Of a stretch of DNA of 64,000 nt, positions 53,430-62,651 are shown in pieces. The notes beneath the pieces were generated by a model. It was not told the origin of the DNA. It searched no databases and saw nothing but the letters and a program-made list of their open reading frames with translations. Numbering within the stretch: position 1 is the stretch's first letter; the number at the start of each line of letters is the position of its first letter. Source of the stretch: Bacillota bacterium (lineage in GTDB: Bacteria > Bacillota > UBA4882 > UBA8346); the NCBI GenBank assembly GCA_023400055.1, contig JAEXFN010000035.1, forward strand, positions 186,001 through 250,000, given 5' to 3'. The position numbers were made by a program, and so were the translations under genes.

Positions 53430-53510
53430 AGACACCTTCCGCGATGCCGGTCCCTGCCGGCTCCGCCAGCCTCAAGCGCCCATCCGCAGGCTTGACTTCA
53501 TCGCTTCAAC
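53430..53510 (-). promoter_or_regulatory. Structured leader upstream of the pilin-like gene
   Basis: GCGATG (53504-53499 on the minus strand) and CATCGC (53446-53441) can close a multibranch fold containing TCAAGC/GCTTGA, GGCT/AGCC and GCCGG/CCGGC stems. It resembles no riboswitch class I can name. It ends about 65 nt before the start codon. The region 53530-53660 is strongly AT-rich, with TTGACA on the minus strand about 53565, and probably holds the promoter. Confidence 0.4.
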
Positions 53511-53663
53511 GTTTGTCGATTATTGATCTATTTTTCATTTTATAGATTTTTCGAAGATTGTCAATCAACTAAATCAAATAATTATAATTACATAATATTT
53601 GTATAAATTTTATGGGAATTTTTATATTTTTACCAGACTAAATATTTTACCGGATGATTCCAT

Positions 53664-53714
53664 AAAAAAATAGGATACGGATATTTATCGAATTACCGAT
53701 AATCGTCCGTATCC
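53664..53714 (-). terminator. Terminator after trpS
   Basis: GGATACGGA (53673-53681) pairs with TCCGTATCC (53706-53714), extended by an inner TTATCG/CGATAA stem. A run of seven T follows on the minus strand. It lies about 50 bp past the trpS stop. Confidence 0.88.
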
Positions 53715-53760
53715 CATGTTCGGCGATAGCTTGCTCAGGGGAGATTAAACCCTTCCGCCT

Positions 53761-54729
53761 TCAGAAACTCAGATAATCCACTCCGACATTGTGGCGGGCC
53801 CGGGCCAAGGTCCGGGAGGCCACGGCGCGCGCTTTCTCGGTACCCTGCCGCATGATCGCGGCGACGTCTTCCCGGGTATACTGGGCCCGCTTGGCGCGGT
53901 ACGGCGCGAAATACTCCCAGATGGTCGCGAAGAGTTCCTTCTTGACCTCGCCGTATTTCAGACCCGGCGACAGGAACCGTTCTTTCAGCCGTTCCTTGCC
54001 CGGAGCATCGAGGAACAAGTTGTAAAGGTCATACAGGATGTTACCTTCGATCGGCTTGGGCTCGTTCACCGGCGTCGAATCGGTCTTGATCGACATGATC
54101 TTCTGTTTCAGCGTCGCTTCGTCGCAGAAGATCTCGATGGTGTTGCCGTAGGATTTGGACATCTTCTGTCCGTCCAGGCCGGGAATGGTCGCCAGGTCGG
54201 CCTCGATATCCGGCTCGGGGATCACAAACGTTTCGCCGTAAACATTGTTGAAACGCAGCGCCAGATCGCGGGCCACCTCCACGTGTTGTTTCTGATCCTT
54301 GCCCACCGGAACCCGATTGGCGTCATAGAGCAGAATGTCGGCCGCCATCAGCACCGGATAAGAGAACAAGCCGTGGCTGGCCGGAATCCCTTTGGCCAGT
54401 TTATCCTTGTAGGAATGGCAGCGTTCGAGCAGTCCCATACCGGTGATGTTGCTGAGCAGCCAGGTGAGTTCGGTCACCTCCGGCAGATCGGACTGGACAT
54501 AAAAGATCGACTTTTCCGGATCGAGGCCGAGCGCCAGGAAGTCCAGAATCGCCTCGTAGGTTTGCCGCCGCAATTTATCCGCGTCGAAAACCGTGGTCAA
54601 GGCATGATAATTAACGATAAAGCAGAAGAGCTCGTGATTTTCCTGATATTCGATCATCCGCTTCATCATTCCGAAATAATTGCCAATGTGTAAGCTCCCC
54701 GAAGGTTGAATTCCCGAAAGTACCCGCAC
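53761..54729 (-). CDS. trpS: Tryptophanyl-tRNA synthetase
   Basis: Class Ic synthetase of 322 aa. The HIGH-type motif is in SGSLHIGNYFGMM and the KMSKS motif in LDGQKMSKSYGNTIEIF; also ADILLYDANRVPVGKDQ and QHVEVARDLALRFN, which are family-specific. The frame is open far upstream, but AAAGGAG followed 8 nt later by GTG 54729 gives the start, and VLSGIQPSGSLH is the normal N-terminus. No T-box was seen; the SDR gene lies 53 bp upstream. Confidence 0.96.
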   Translation of the reverse strand: MRVLSGIQPSGSLHIGNYFGMMKRMIEYQENHELFCFIVNYHALTTVFDADKLRRQTYEAILDFLALGLDPEKSIFYVQSDLPEVTELTWLLSNITGMGLLERCHSYKDKLAKGIPASHGLFSYPVLMAADILLYDANRVPVGKDQKQHVEVARDLALRFNNVYGETFVIPEPDIEADLATIPGLDGQKMSKSYGNTIEIFCDEATLKQKIMSIKTDSTPVNEPKPIEGNILYDLYNLFLDAPGKERLKERFLSPGLKYGEVKKELFATIWEYFAPYRAKRAQYTREDVAAIMRQGTEKARAVASRTLARARHNVGVDYLSF

Positions 54730-54782
54730 GTTTGACACTCCTTTACGATTCAAAAAATCAAATTTTATGGATCCATGATATT

Positions 54783-55553
54783 TTATTCGGCATAGATCAT
54801 CTTGACGGTCATTCCGCCGTCGATCACCAGATTGGTTCCGGTGATGAAACCGGCTTCGCTGGAACAAAGATAGCAACAGGCGGCGCTGATGTCCTCGGGA
54901 ACGCCGACCCGGCCCACCGGATGCTGGGAACGATCCGCCGGGCTGTGCTGCGGCGTCTCCGCCAGCCGGCTCTTTTGCCAATCCCGGACCTCGATCCAGC
55001 CCGGACTGACGGCATTCACCCGCACCCCTTGCGGGCCGAGCGTCACCGCCAGCGCATGGGTCAAGGCCAGCAGGCCGCCCTTGGAAGCGGCATAGGCCTC
55101 GGAATCCGGCTCCGACATCAGGGCGCGGGTCGAGGCGATATTGACGATGGCGCTTCCCGGCTGCTTGACGAGGAAGGGCGCCGCATATTTGCAGCACATG
55201 AAGGTGCCGCGCAGATTCACGCCGATCACTTCGTCCCAGGCCGCCATCGACTCGTCGAACAGACTGCTTTTGCGAGAGAGTCCGGCATTATTGATCAAGA
55301 CGTCGATCCGACCGTGATCCGCGGCCACCCGGGCCATCAATGCCCGGACCGCGTCCGCCGCAGCGATGTCGGTCGGGATGAAAAAGGCCCGGCCGCCGCT
55401 CGCCCGGATCGCGGCCTGATTTTCCAGGCCCGCTTCCGCATCGTTGTCGGCGATGATCACCACCGCTCCTTCCCGGGCAAAGCCGCGGGCCACCCCCCGG
55501 CCGATTCCTTGCCCGCCGCCCGTGACGATCACTACCTTATCCTGATACCGCAC
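54783..55553 (-). CDS. Short-chain dehydrogenase/reductase
   Basis: Classical NAD(P)-dependent SDR, 256 aa. Cofactor motif VIVTGGGQGIGRGVA, NNAG in VLINNAGLSRKS, catalytic Ser in IVNIASTRALMS, and YAASKGG with the Tyr-Lys pair. Substrate unknown; it resembles glucose/3-oxoacyl-type dehydrogenases. GGAGGA 7 nt before GTG 55553 fixes the start. Upstream of trpS on the same strand. Confidence 0.92.
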   Translation of the reverse strand: MRYQDKVVIVTGGGQGIGRGVARGFAREGAVVIIADNDAEAGLENQAAIRASGGRAFFIPTDIAAADAVRALMARVAADHGRIDVLINNAGLSRKSSLFDESMAAWDEVIGVNLRGTFMCCKYAAPFLVKQPGSAIVNIASTRALMSEPDSEAYAASKGGLLALTHALAVTLGPQGVRVNAVSPGWIEVRDWQKSRLAETPQHSPADRSQHPVGRVGVPEDISAACCYLCSSEAGFITGTNLVIDGGMTVKMIYAE

Positions 55554-55733
55554 GCCCGATTCCTCCAAATCACCGTCAAAGTCCATCAGCCCTCGCGGCA
55601 GCCAAGGCAATGCCCCGGCCGCGCCGCAGGAGATACGATCAGTTTATGCAACGGTTTCGTCGCTCATTATTCGCAATGAAACCGGGATGCAAGTCTTTTC
55701 AATAAAATGGAAACTTTCAAGCCGTTCCACGGC

Positions 55734-56588
55734 TTACCGGCCGTTCCCGGCGCCGATCGCCCGGATCGCCTCGGCCAGGCGCCGCGCCTCGGCTGCCGCC
55801 GCGGTGGCGAAATCCGCTCCCGACGATGCATACAGGACGCTGCGCGAGGCGTTGATGACAATGCCGTCGCCCGCTGCGGTCAACCCGTTGCGCACCGTCT
55901 GTTCGAGATCGCCGCCCTGGGCGCCGATGCCCGGAATCAATAACGGCAAGTCGCCGGCGATGGCCCGGACTTCCGCCAATTGTTCCGGGTAGGTCGCCCC
56001 GACCACCAGGCCGCAGTTTCCGTTGGCGTTCCATTCGCGGGCCACCCGTTCGGCCACGATCTTATATAGTTCCCGCCCGGCCACGGTCAATTCTTGAAAT
56101 TCGCCGGCCCCCGGATTGGAGGTGTGGCAGAGCACAAAGACGCTGTGGTTCGGATCGGCCAGGAACGGCTGGAGCGCTTCTTTGCCGAGATAGGGATGGA
56201 GGGTGATGGCATGGGCGCCGAAGACCTCAAACGCCGCTTTGACATAGCCCTGATTGGTGTTACCGATATCCGCCCGTTTGGCGTCGAGAATGATCGGCAG
56301 CTCCGGATAGTGCTCCCGGATGAAACGGTTCGTCCGCAGCAACGCCTCCATGCCGGCCAGGCCGTACCCCTCGTAAAACGCGCTGTTGGGTTTGAAGGCG
56401 CAGCAAAACTCGGCGGTGGCCTCGACAATGGCTCGATTAAAATGGAAAAGGGCGTCACTGACGGATTCGTCCTTAAACAACGGCGCGATCTTGGCATAAT
56501 CGGTATCCAGTCCCACGCAGAGAAAAAGTCCGTTACGCCATCGGGCCGCCACCAGATCGTTAAAACAGTTCGTATTTACGGTATTCAT
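55734..56588 (-). CDS. pyrF: Orotidine 5'-phosphate decarboxylase, type 2
   Basis: 284 aa; last step of UMP synthesis. Seen: LFLCVGLDTDYAKIAPLF near the N-terminus, FKPNSAFYEGYG, the catalytic ILDAKRADIGNTNQGY, HPYLGKEALQPF, and the phosphate-binding GIGAQGGD..GIVINASRSVLYAS. Its length and the PYLGK block place it in the long PyrF type 2 group. GGGGG shortly before ATG 56588 decides the start. No other pyrimidine genes lie nearby. Confidence 0.94.
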   Translation of the reverse strand: MNTVNTNCFNDLVAARWRNGLFLCVGLDTDYAKIAPLFKDESVSDALFHFNRAIVEATAEFCCAFKPNSAFYEGYGLAGMEALLRTNRFIREHYPELPIILDAKRADIGNTNQGYVKAAFEVFGAHAITLHPYLGKEALQPFLADPNHSVFVLCHTSNPGAGEFQELTVAGRELYKIVAERVAREWNANGNCGLVVGATYPEQLAEVRAIAGDLPLLIPGIGAQGGDLEQTVRNGLTAAGDGIVINASRSVLYASSGADFATAAAAEARRLAEAIRAIGAGNGR

Positions 56589-56808
56589 GGGGATCCCCCT
56601 TGTCGTAATAAAAATTAGTAATTCGTGATTTACCCGACAGTTCCTCCAATAGAAGGAATTTTCTTGATCCAACGAGAAACTATATATATTGATATGGAAG
56701 ATTTATCATGCGAGACTCATCCTCGAAATATTTTCAAAGTTTTCAGGATGGAAATTTGATTAAAATTCTTTCGTTAAGCTTATCGATATAAAAAGAAGGA
56801 GTGATGGA

Positions 56809-59478
56809 ATGGATCGCTATGTTAAGATCGTAAGCGGTGCTCTGGTGGTCATCCTCGTGCTGCTCTGGAGCATTAGCGGCAAATATGTCGACTGGCTGTG
56901 GTACAAGTCAGTCGGCAGTACCAGCGTCTTCTGGGTGACGCTGCTCACCGGGCCCCTGACCAAAGTGGTGGTCGGGTTGATCATCTTCGCCTTCCTGGTG
57001 CTCAATTTCTGGCTGGCGCTGCGGGCGTTCAACCGGACCCAGGTCCAGGTGGTCGACGAAGCCAGCCTCTGGCCGGAGATTTCCAAGAGCGCGGTCATCC
57101 TGCCCGGTCTGGGCATCGCCGCCGTGCTGTCCTTCGTGCTGGCGTCCGGACTCAGCCTGGACTGGACGGTGATCCAGCAGTTTCTGAATCAGACCACCGT
57201 CGGCGTTGCCGACCCCATCTTCCACAAGGATCTCGGCTATTACCTGTTTGCGTTTCCCTTCTTCCAACGCCTGAATACCCTGTTGATCAGCGTCACTTTC
57301 CTGGGGCTGGTCGGGACCGGGCTGGTTTACCTGATCGCCCGGGCGGTCTGGAAGGAAGGGCGCAGTTGGGACTTGTGGTTCCCCGCCAAACTGCATCTGA
57401 CGATACTGACCATTCTCTTCCTGGCGGTCAAAATCTGGGGCTACGCGCTGGGCAAATTCAATCTGCTGTATCAGGACTCAGCCCAGATGACCGGGATCAA
57501 CTATACGGCCTATCATGCCAAGCTGTTCGCTTTTCAAGCCTTGACCGTCTTTTTGGTGCTATTGGTGATCTTTCTCATCTTCAGCCTATTCCGCAAGGGG
57601 ACCAAACTGCTTCTGGGCGGCCTCATCACCTGGATCGCCCTGTCGTTGATCCTGTTCGCGCTCTATCCGGGCTTCATGCAATCCTTTAAAGTATCCCCCA
57701 ACGAGTTCGTCCTGGAAGCGCCGTTTCTGAAGCACCATATCGATTTTACCCGCAAGGCCTATGGCCTCGATCAGATCAAAACCCGCACCTATATCCCGGT
57801 GGACAGCCGGAAAGCGGGGCAGTTGGATCAGGCCGATCCGGCCCTGGCCGACCTGCGGCTCTGGGACTACCGGCCGCTCAAGTCTTCCTACAACCAACTG
57901 CAACGGATCCGACCCTATTATAATTTTAACGACATCGATATCGACCGTTATCTGACGACGTCCGGGAATCAGAATCAGATGATGCTTTCCGCCCGCGAGC
58001 TCAACACCGCCGCCTTGGCCGGCCAGGCGCAGAACTGGATCAACCTGCACATGACCTACACCCACGGCTACGGGATCGCCGCCAATCAGGTCAACGAGTT
58101 CACCGCCCAGGGGCAGCCCATCTTCAAGGCCTATGATCTGCCGACCGAGGTCGATCCCAATCTGGCCAGCCTGAAAGTGGACCAGCCCCGGATCTATTTT
58201 GGCGAGTCCACCAACGATTATGCCATCGTCAACACCCGCAACGCCGAGTTCGACTATCCCCGGGGCGAGGGCAACGCTTCTTTCACCTATAACGGCAAAA
58301 AGGGGATTTCCCTCAAGCCGCTCCTGAACAAGCTGTTGATGGCCGCGGTCTACGGGGACACCAACTTCCTGTTCTCCGGGCTGCTGACCGATGAGAGCAG
58401 CATCCTGATCCATCGCAATATCAGCGACCGCGTCCGGAAAATGGCGCCGTTCCTGATGTTCGACAACGATCCTTACCTGGTGGTCTCCGGCGGCAAATTA
58501 TACTGGATCATCGATGCCTATACCGCCAGCGCCTATTATCCGTACGCCAAAGCCCACGACGAAGGCCTGAACTATCTGCGCAATTCGGTAAAAACCGTGA
58601 TCGACGCCTACACCGGCGAAGTCAATTTCTACGCCGTCGATGATCAGGATCCGCTGCTCAAGGTGTGGCGGAAGGTTTTCCCGCGGATGTTCAAGCCGGC
58701 CGCGGCGCTCTCGCCCGATCTGGTCCATCATTTCCGCTATCCCGTCTACTTAATGACCATTCAGCGGGATATGCTAAGCCAGTACCACATGACCGATCCC
58801 AAGACCTTCTATGAGAAGGAGGACTACTGGGAGATTCCCGTCCACAATCAGGATGAGCCGTTCGAACCCTATTATGTGACGGTCAATTTGCCCGACGTCA
58901 AGGAGAATGGCGAGTTCGTGCTGATGCAACCGTTTTCGCCGCGCGGCAGCCGCAACCTGGTCTCCTGGCTGATCGCCCGCTGCGACCAGCCCAACTACGG
59001 CCAGTTGATCCAGTACGTCCTGCCCAAGGATCAGAACATTTACGGCCCGGCCCAGATCGACAGCCGGATCAATCAGGACCAGACCATCTCCCAACTGGTC
59101 ACCCTCTGGAACCAACAACAATCCCGGGTCACCTGGGGGAATCTGCTGATGATCCCGGTGCAGGGATCCATTCTCTATGTCAAGCCGCTCTTCATGGAGT
59201 CGGAGCGGAGCCAGCAGGCCGAGCTGAAAAAGATCGTGCTGGTCTATCAAAACCAGGTGGTGATGGGCGATAACCTCGCCGACGCCATGTCCCGCTTGAC
59301 CCAGGCCACGCCCGCGCCCAGTGCGGCAACGCCCGGAACCCTGGCCACGCCCACGTCGCCCGCCGCTCAAACTCCGGCGCTTTCCGCGGGCCGCAAGGCA
59401 CAGATTCTCAAACGCCTGAACGATTTGGTCAACGAACAGCAGCGGCTGTTGCAGGAACTGTCGCGGATGAATCCATGA
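56809..59478 (+). CDS. UPF0182 family large membrane protein
   Basis: 889 aa. Seven or so N-terminal membrane helices (for example IVSGALVVILVLLWSISG and VVVGLIIFAFLVLNFWLAL) are followed by a large extracytoplasmic domain from about residue 300 with NEFVLEAPFLKHHIDFTRKA, YNFNDIDIDRYLT, NYLRNSVKTVIDAYTGEVNF and LMQPFSPRGSRNLVSWL, all typical of UPF0182. Near the end is a Pro/Ala/Thr-rich linker (ATPAPSAATPGTLATP) and a helical tail. Function unknown; the family occurs in Actinobacteria, some cyanobacteria and anaerobic Bacillota. Ribosome site GAAGGAG; single gene with a terminator. Confidence 0.93.
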   Translation: MDRYVKIVSGALVVILVLLWSISGKYVDWLWYKSVGSTSVFWVTLLTGPLTKVVVGLIIFAFLVLNFWLALRAFNRTQVQVVDEASLWPEISKSAVILPGLGIAAVLSFVLASGLSLDWTVIQQFLNQTTVGVADPIFHKDLGYYLFAFPFFQRLNTLLISVTFLGLVGTGLVYLIARAVWKEGRSWDLWFPAKLHLTILTILFLAVKIWGYALGKFNLLYQDSAQMTGINYTAYHAKLFAFQALTVFLVLLVIFLIFSLFRKGTKLLLGGLITWIALSLILFALYPGFMQSFKVSPNEFVLEAPFLKHHIDFTRKAYGLDQIKTRTYIPVDSRKAGQLDQADPALADLRLWDYRPLKSSYNQLQRIRPYYNFNDIDIDRYLTTSGNQNQMMLSARELNTAALAGQAQNWINLHMTYTHGYGIAANQVNEFTAQGQPIFKAYDLPTEVDPNLASLKVDQPRIYFGESTNDYAIVNTRNAEFDYPRGEGNASFTYNGKKGISLKPLLNKLLMAAVYGDTNFLFSGLLTDESSILIHRNISDRVRKMAPFLMFDNDPYLVVSGGKLYWIIDAYTASAYYPYAKAHDEGLNYLRNSVKTVIDAYTGEVNFYAVDDQDPLLKVWRKVFPRMFKPAAALSPDLVHHFRYPVYLMTIQRDMLSQYHMTDPKTFYEKEDYWEIPVHNQDEPFEPYYVTVNLPDVKENGEFVLMQPFSPRGSRNLVSWLIARCDQPNYGQLIQYVLPKDQNIYGPAQIDSRINQDQTISQLVTLWNQQQSRVTWGNLLMIPVQGSILYVKPLFMESERSQQAELKKIVLVYQNQVVMGDNLADAMSRLTQATPAPSAATPGTLATPTSPAAQTPALSAGRKAQILKRLNDLVNEQQRLLQELSRMNP

Positions 59479-59503
59479 TTGTGCGAATGAAAAACGATTG
59501 ATT

Positions 59504-59548
59504 AAAAGATAAAAGAGCCAGGCACTCAATGCCCGGCTCTTATCTTTT
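59504..59548 (+). terminator. Terminator after the UPF0182 gene
   Basis: AAAAGAT and AGAGCC pair with GGCTCT and ATCTTTT around a short loop; ATTTC follows. It lies 26 bp past the stop. Between 59550 and 59700 nothing else was recognised. Confidence 0.85.
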
Positions 59549-59702
59549 ATTTCGTGAATCCATATTCATAAAGATGATCCAGTGATAACTTCTACTACAG
59601 CCATATCATATACAACTTCAAGCACACAATACTTAATCCATTATTCCGACTTTCGCCTCAAACAAATAAAGACTCCCAAAGAATGGAAATCTTTATTTTT
59701 TC

Positions 59703-60062
59703 CTAATATTTTATAAACCCTTTATCTCTAAATTCCTGAAGTTTCTTGACACGGTGGTCAGCGCTTTTAAATACTCTACCGTCCGCACGTTTTCCAATCG
59801 CCAATACATAGACAAGCGTAAGAATATCCACTTTTTCATCGGTAATCTGGTAAATCATCCTTACGCCGGCATCACGGAGTTTGATCTCTTTAAATCCAAC
59901 TAAATCACCTGATAAGGATTTCCCGAGCTCGTCCGCGCGTTCTTCTAGATCTTCCAGCTTCTTATCGACAATGCGAGCAACGGAATTGTCTAAAGCTTGA
60001 TACTCTTTAAAAGCCGCTGCGGCAAATCGTATTTCAAACCTTATGAGTCTATCCGACATCAT
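59703..60062 (-). CDS. RelE/ParE-family toxin
   Basis: 119 aa, second gene of a type II toxin-antitoxin pair; such toxins cleave mRNA on the ribosome or poison gyrase. Seen: IRFEIRFAAAAFKEYQALDN, ARIVDKKLEDLEER, FKEIKLRDAGVRMIYQITDE and VYVLAIGKRADGRVFKSAD, the RelE beta-sheet core with basic residues. A longer C-terminal helix (HRVKKLQEFRDKG) is present. Its ATG overlaps the antitoxin stop (ATGA). Codon usage is more AT-rich than the neighbours, suggesting transfer. Confidence 0.88.
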   Translation of the reverse strand: MMSDRLIRFEIRFAAAAFKEYQALDNSVARIVDKKLEDLEERADELGKSLSGDLVGFKEIKLRDAGVRMIYQITDEKVDILTLVYVLAIGKRADGRVFKSADHRVKKLQEFRDKGFIKY

Positions 60063-60367
60063 CCATTATCCTCGGGAGTCCTGCGTACACTTCTCCAAGG
60101 TATTGCAGTCGCTGGATTATCCTTTAACTCCTGCGCTCTCTGGAGCACCTGAATTTCAATAATCTTTTCTTCAAGTTCCTGAATACGAGTGTACATTTGT
60201 TCGTATTGTTCATAATCCATAAGAACTGCGGAAAGACCCGAACGATCTAAAATACCGAGCGGCGCTTTCTTCGCTTTCTCACGGGCTGCTTTGAATTTTC
60301 TAGTAACATCCGTCGCGGAAATCATTTGGTCTTTTGTAAAAACCGGTTTATCCAATGTAACTCCCAC
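60059..60367 (-). CDS. Phd/YefM-family antitoxin
   Basis: 102 aa. The N-terminal DNA-binding fold reads MISATDVTRKFKAAREKAKK then PLGILDRSGLSAVLMDYEQYEQM, as in Phd/YefM. The C-terminal helix (RIQELEEKIIEIQVLQRAQE) is the toxin-neutralising part, and a short tail follows. Usual antitoxin-first order, with a 4-nt overlap into the toxin gene; the complex would repress its own promoter in 60368-60526. Confidence 0.88.
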   Translation of the reverse strand: MGVTLDKPVFTKDQMISATDVTRKFKAAREKAKKAPLGILDRSGLSAVLMDYEQYEQMYTRIQELEEKIIEIQVLQRAQELKDNPATAIPWRSVRRTPEDNG

Positions 60368-60526
60368 CTTAAAGAGCTCCTTTCTTTATTATATTCGAAA
60401 TGGGACTCGTTGATACGTCTTTAACTTCGTAATTGAATACATACTCTAGTCTGATTTTATTTTATACTTCTTTCAGGAGAAAAACAAGTTGATAACACTT
60501 TCTTATGCAAATAACTGACGCCGGTC

Positions 60527-61291
60527 TTATACTTCGCCCACATAGCTATGGGTCTTATTGGGCAGAAGCAATTGGCCGTTATGGCTATATTTTTGGAACA
60601 AGCCGGTTAAAGCCGCCACAAATCCCGGATAGTTGCCATCATCAGGCGCGGGGGCATAGGAGGTCGACAGGTTGCTGCCGATGAACCGCTCCAAGGTCAA
60701 CGACAGGTTATTGTCGAACACTCGGTAATCGCAGCGGCCGTCTTTAAAGAAATCGGCATACGCCTCGGGACGAACCTCCCGGCCATCCGAAAAACCTTTA
60801 AACTCGGGACAAACCCGCCGAAAAAGCGTCTCGGTTTCCTGGGTCAACCCGCTCTCGGCCTCTTTGGTGTTCCAGACCAGAATCACCCGGCCGCCTGCTT
60901 TCAGGATCCGGCCGAATTCCCGCTTGGTCCCGCTCCGGTCAAACCAGTGAAACGCCTGGGCCACGGCAATAAAATCGACGGCGTGGTCGGGCAAGGTCGT
61001 GTCCTCGGCGCTGCCGGCCACCGCTGCAAAGTTTTTCAGATCCCGACAATGCTCGATGCAAGCGGCGCGCATCCCCGCGTTGGGCTCCACCGCGATGATC
61101 CGGTTTACCTTCTCCCCCAACTGTTTGGTGAGAATCCCCGTGCCTGCTCCGACATCGGCTACGGTCGAAGCCGGGCTTACTCCCACCTCATTTATCAGGT
61201 ACTCGATGAACGTCTGGGGGTAGTTCGGCCGGTATTTTACATACTCGGCCACCTTGTCGCTGAATCTTTCCTTGCTGTCTTTGCTGTTCAT
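60527..61291 (-). CDS. Class I SAM-dependent methyltransferase
   Basis: 254 aa. Motif I STVADVGAGTGILTKQLG, IIAVEPNAGMRAAC, then DFIAVAQAFHWFD and FGRILKAGGRVILVWN; the AQAFHWF block is typical of the trans-aconitate methyltransferase/Tam-like set. Substrate unknown. ATG 61291 is used because GAGAGAGG lies about 10 nt upstream; that site is part of the inverted-repeat element at 61301-61541, so the element supplies the ribosome site. Confidence 0.88.
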   Translation of the reverse strand: MNSKDSKERFSDKVAEYVKYRPNYPQTFIEYLINEVGVSPASTVADVGAGTGILTKQLGEKVNRIIAVEPNAGMRAACIEHCRDLKNFAAVAGSAEDTTLPDHAVDFIAVAQAFHWFDRSGTKREFGRILKAGGRVILVWNTKEAESGLTQETETLFRRVCPEFKGFSDGREVRPEAYADFFKDGRCDYRVFDNNLSLTLERFIGSNLSTSYAPAPDDGNYPGFVAALTGLFQKYSHNGQLLLPNKTHSYVGEV

Positions 61292-61300
61292 TTTAGGGCT

Positions 61301-61541
61301 ACCTCTCTCTGGCTCTCCCCGAATCGGGGAGAATAATCCTAGCCGTTGTGAGCCTATAAAATTATAGCGCATTGTTCTTTATTTTTGGAAGGATTTGTTA
61401 CGTTAACACGAAACCACTTCCACAGCGTTTTTTAGACGGCGAAGCATGATGGTTACTCTCCCCCGATTCGGGCCGGAACCAGGACGGTTCAAACTCGGCG
61501 GTCCAGGGATGGAATACCGCCGGGGAGAGCCAGAGAGAGGT
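61301..61541. mobile_element. MITE-like element with 21-bp terminal inverted repeats
   Basis: The end sequences 61301-61321 and 61521-61541 are perfect inverted copies over 21 bp (key core CTCTCTGGCTCTCCCCG), enclosing 199 bp. Inside each end is a second inverted pair, CCCGAATCGGGG near 61319 and its counterpart near 61460. There is no transposase and no obvious target-site duplication. It lies 10 bp upstream of the methyltransferase ATG. The remaining gap, 61542-61629, shows nothing. Confidence 0.65.
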
Positions 61542-61629
61542 CAGCATACTACTATTTGCCGATGATTGAAGCGATGTGAAAAGATCGGACATTTGAATTT
61601 AAAGACTTACGTTTAAGAACTGTCTGGTT

Positions 61630-62595
61630 TTAAGCTATAACGCCCCGGCTAGCCAAACCGTTCTTGCGGATGATATCGAGTTCTTCCCCGCTAAAGACTC
61701 CCGCTTCATAAAGGGCAAGATACTCCTCGGAAACACTTTGGCCGAAAACCAAAACATCATCGGAATTGATCGTGACGCGGACCCCGTGATCAAATAGGAT
61801 TCTGATCGGATGTTCCTTTAAACTGTTCACCCGGTTGAGCATCACGTTGCTGGTCGGGCAAATATTCAGCTGTATCCGCTGATCGGCCAGCCATTTCATC
61901 ACTGACGGCGAGCTTGCCGCGCCGATGCCATGCTGGACTTCATCGAGCTCCAGTTCGGTCACGGCTTCTTTGACCGAATCGGCAGCGCCCCATTCCCCCA
62001 CGTGAGCTTTTAAAATCAACCCTTTTTCGCGTGCGCGCCGATAAATGGGCTTAAAATTCTCGATCGGTTGCGCCATTTCGTCACCGGATAAATCAAGCGC
62101 GTAAAAACAGTCCTTCTCCCAAAACGGCGCTATCCATTCTTCCAGCAAATTTATGGGGCAATGCCGCGAAAGTCCGATTTGAAACCGGAAGTCCATGTCG
62201 GGGGCGATACGGCGGTGAGCCGCCTGAAACATAGCGATTAAGGTATCGATAGCGCCTCGGTAAAAGTGATGGTTGGCCCAAACATCGTCGCCCACCTCCA
62301 AAACCGCGATCCCGTCGTCTTTGGCCTGCTGGAAACAGGCTTCGATGGCCAAAACCCTTTTTTCGGCAGTTTCAAATAAATCGCCGATCTGTTGGTCGAC
62401 CCACTGATGCATGTCAGCCAGGCTGTTTAATCTTTGCGCAAGCGGCGGAATCGAAAACCCGGTCCGTTTCCGGATATAATCCCGGTGTCCGCCCAAGTTA
62501 AAATGATTATGCAAATCGGCTTTGGGAATCCGTCGCAGCATTTCGATGGACCGCTCTTCGAGCGCTTGCTTGAATAAATCGCTCTGACTCGCCAT
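61630..62595 (-). CDS. Adenosine deaminase-like amidohydrolase
   Basis: 321 aa metal-dependent TIM-barrel deaminase. Metal motif HNH in PKADLHNHFNLGG, LKAHVGEWG with the third His, QHGIGA with the catalytic His, NICPTSN, and NSDDVLVFGQSVSEEY for the Asp pair. In classical adenosine deaminases the last motif reads NSDDP, so the Val and the FNLGG substitution may reflect another purine or aminodeoxyfutalosine-type substrate. Single gene on the minus strand. Confidence 0.85.
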   Translation of the reverse strand: MASQSDLFKQALEERSIEMLRRIPKADLHNHFNLGGHRDYIRKRTGFSIPPLAQRLNSLADMHQWVDQQIGDLFETAEKRVLAIEACFQQAKDDGIAVLEVGDDVWANHHFYRGAIDTLIAMFQAAHRRIAPDMDFRFQIGLSRHCPINLLEEWIAPFWEKDCFYALDLSGDEMAQPIENFKPIYRRAREKGLILKAHVGEWGAADSVKEAVTELELDEVQHGIGAASSPSVMKWLADQRIQLNICPTSNVMLNRVNSLKEHPIRILFDHGVRVTINSDDVLVFGQSVSEEYLALYEAGVFSGEELDIIRKNGLASRGVIA

Positions 62596-62651
62596 AAAGT
62601 CCCCCGCGATTCGTTTGTGATAACGATCGAGCCTGTGTCACATTGGTGATA

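Noticed and set aside
53430..53510. Twister or HDV-like ribozyme
   Set aside because: A GCCGGTCCC segment on the plus strand recalls twister, but the remaining conserved positions and topology are absent.
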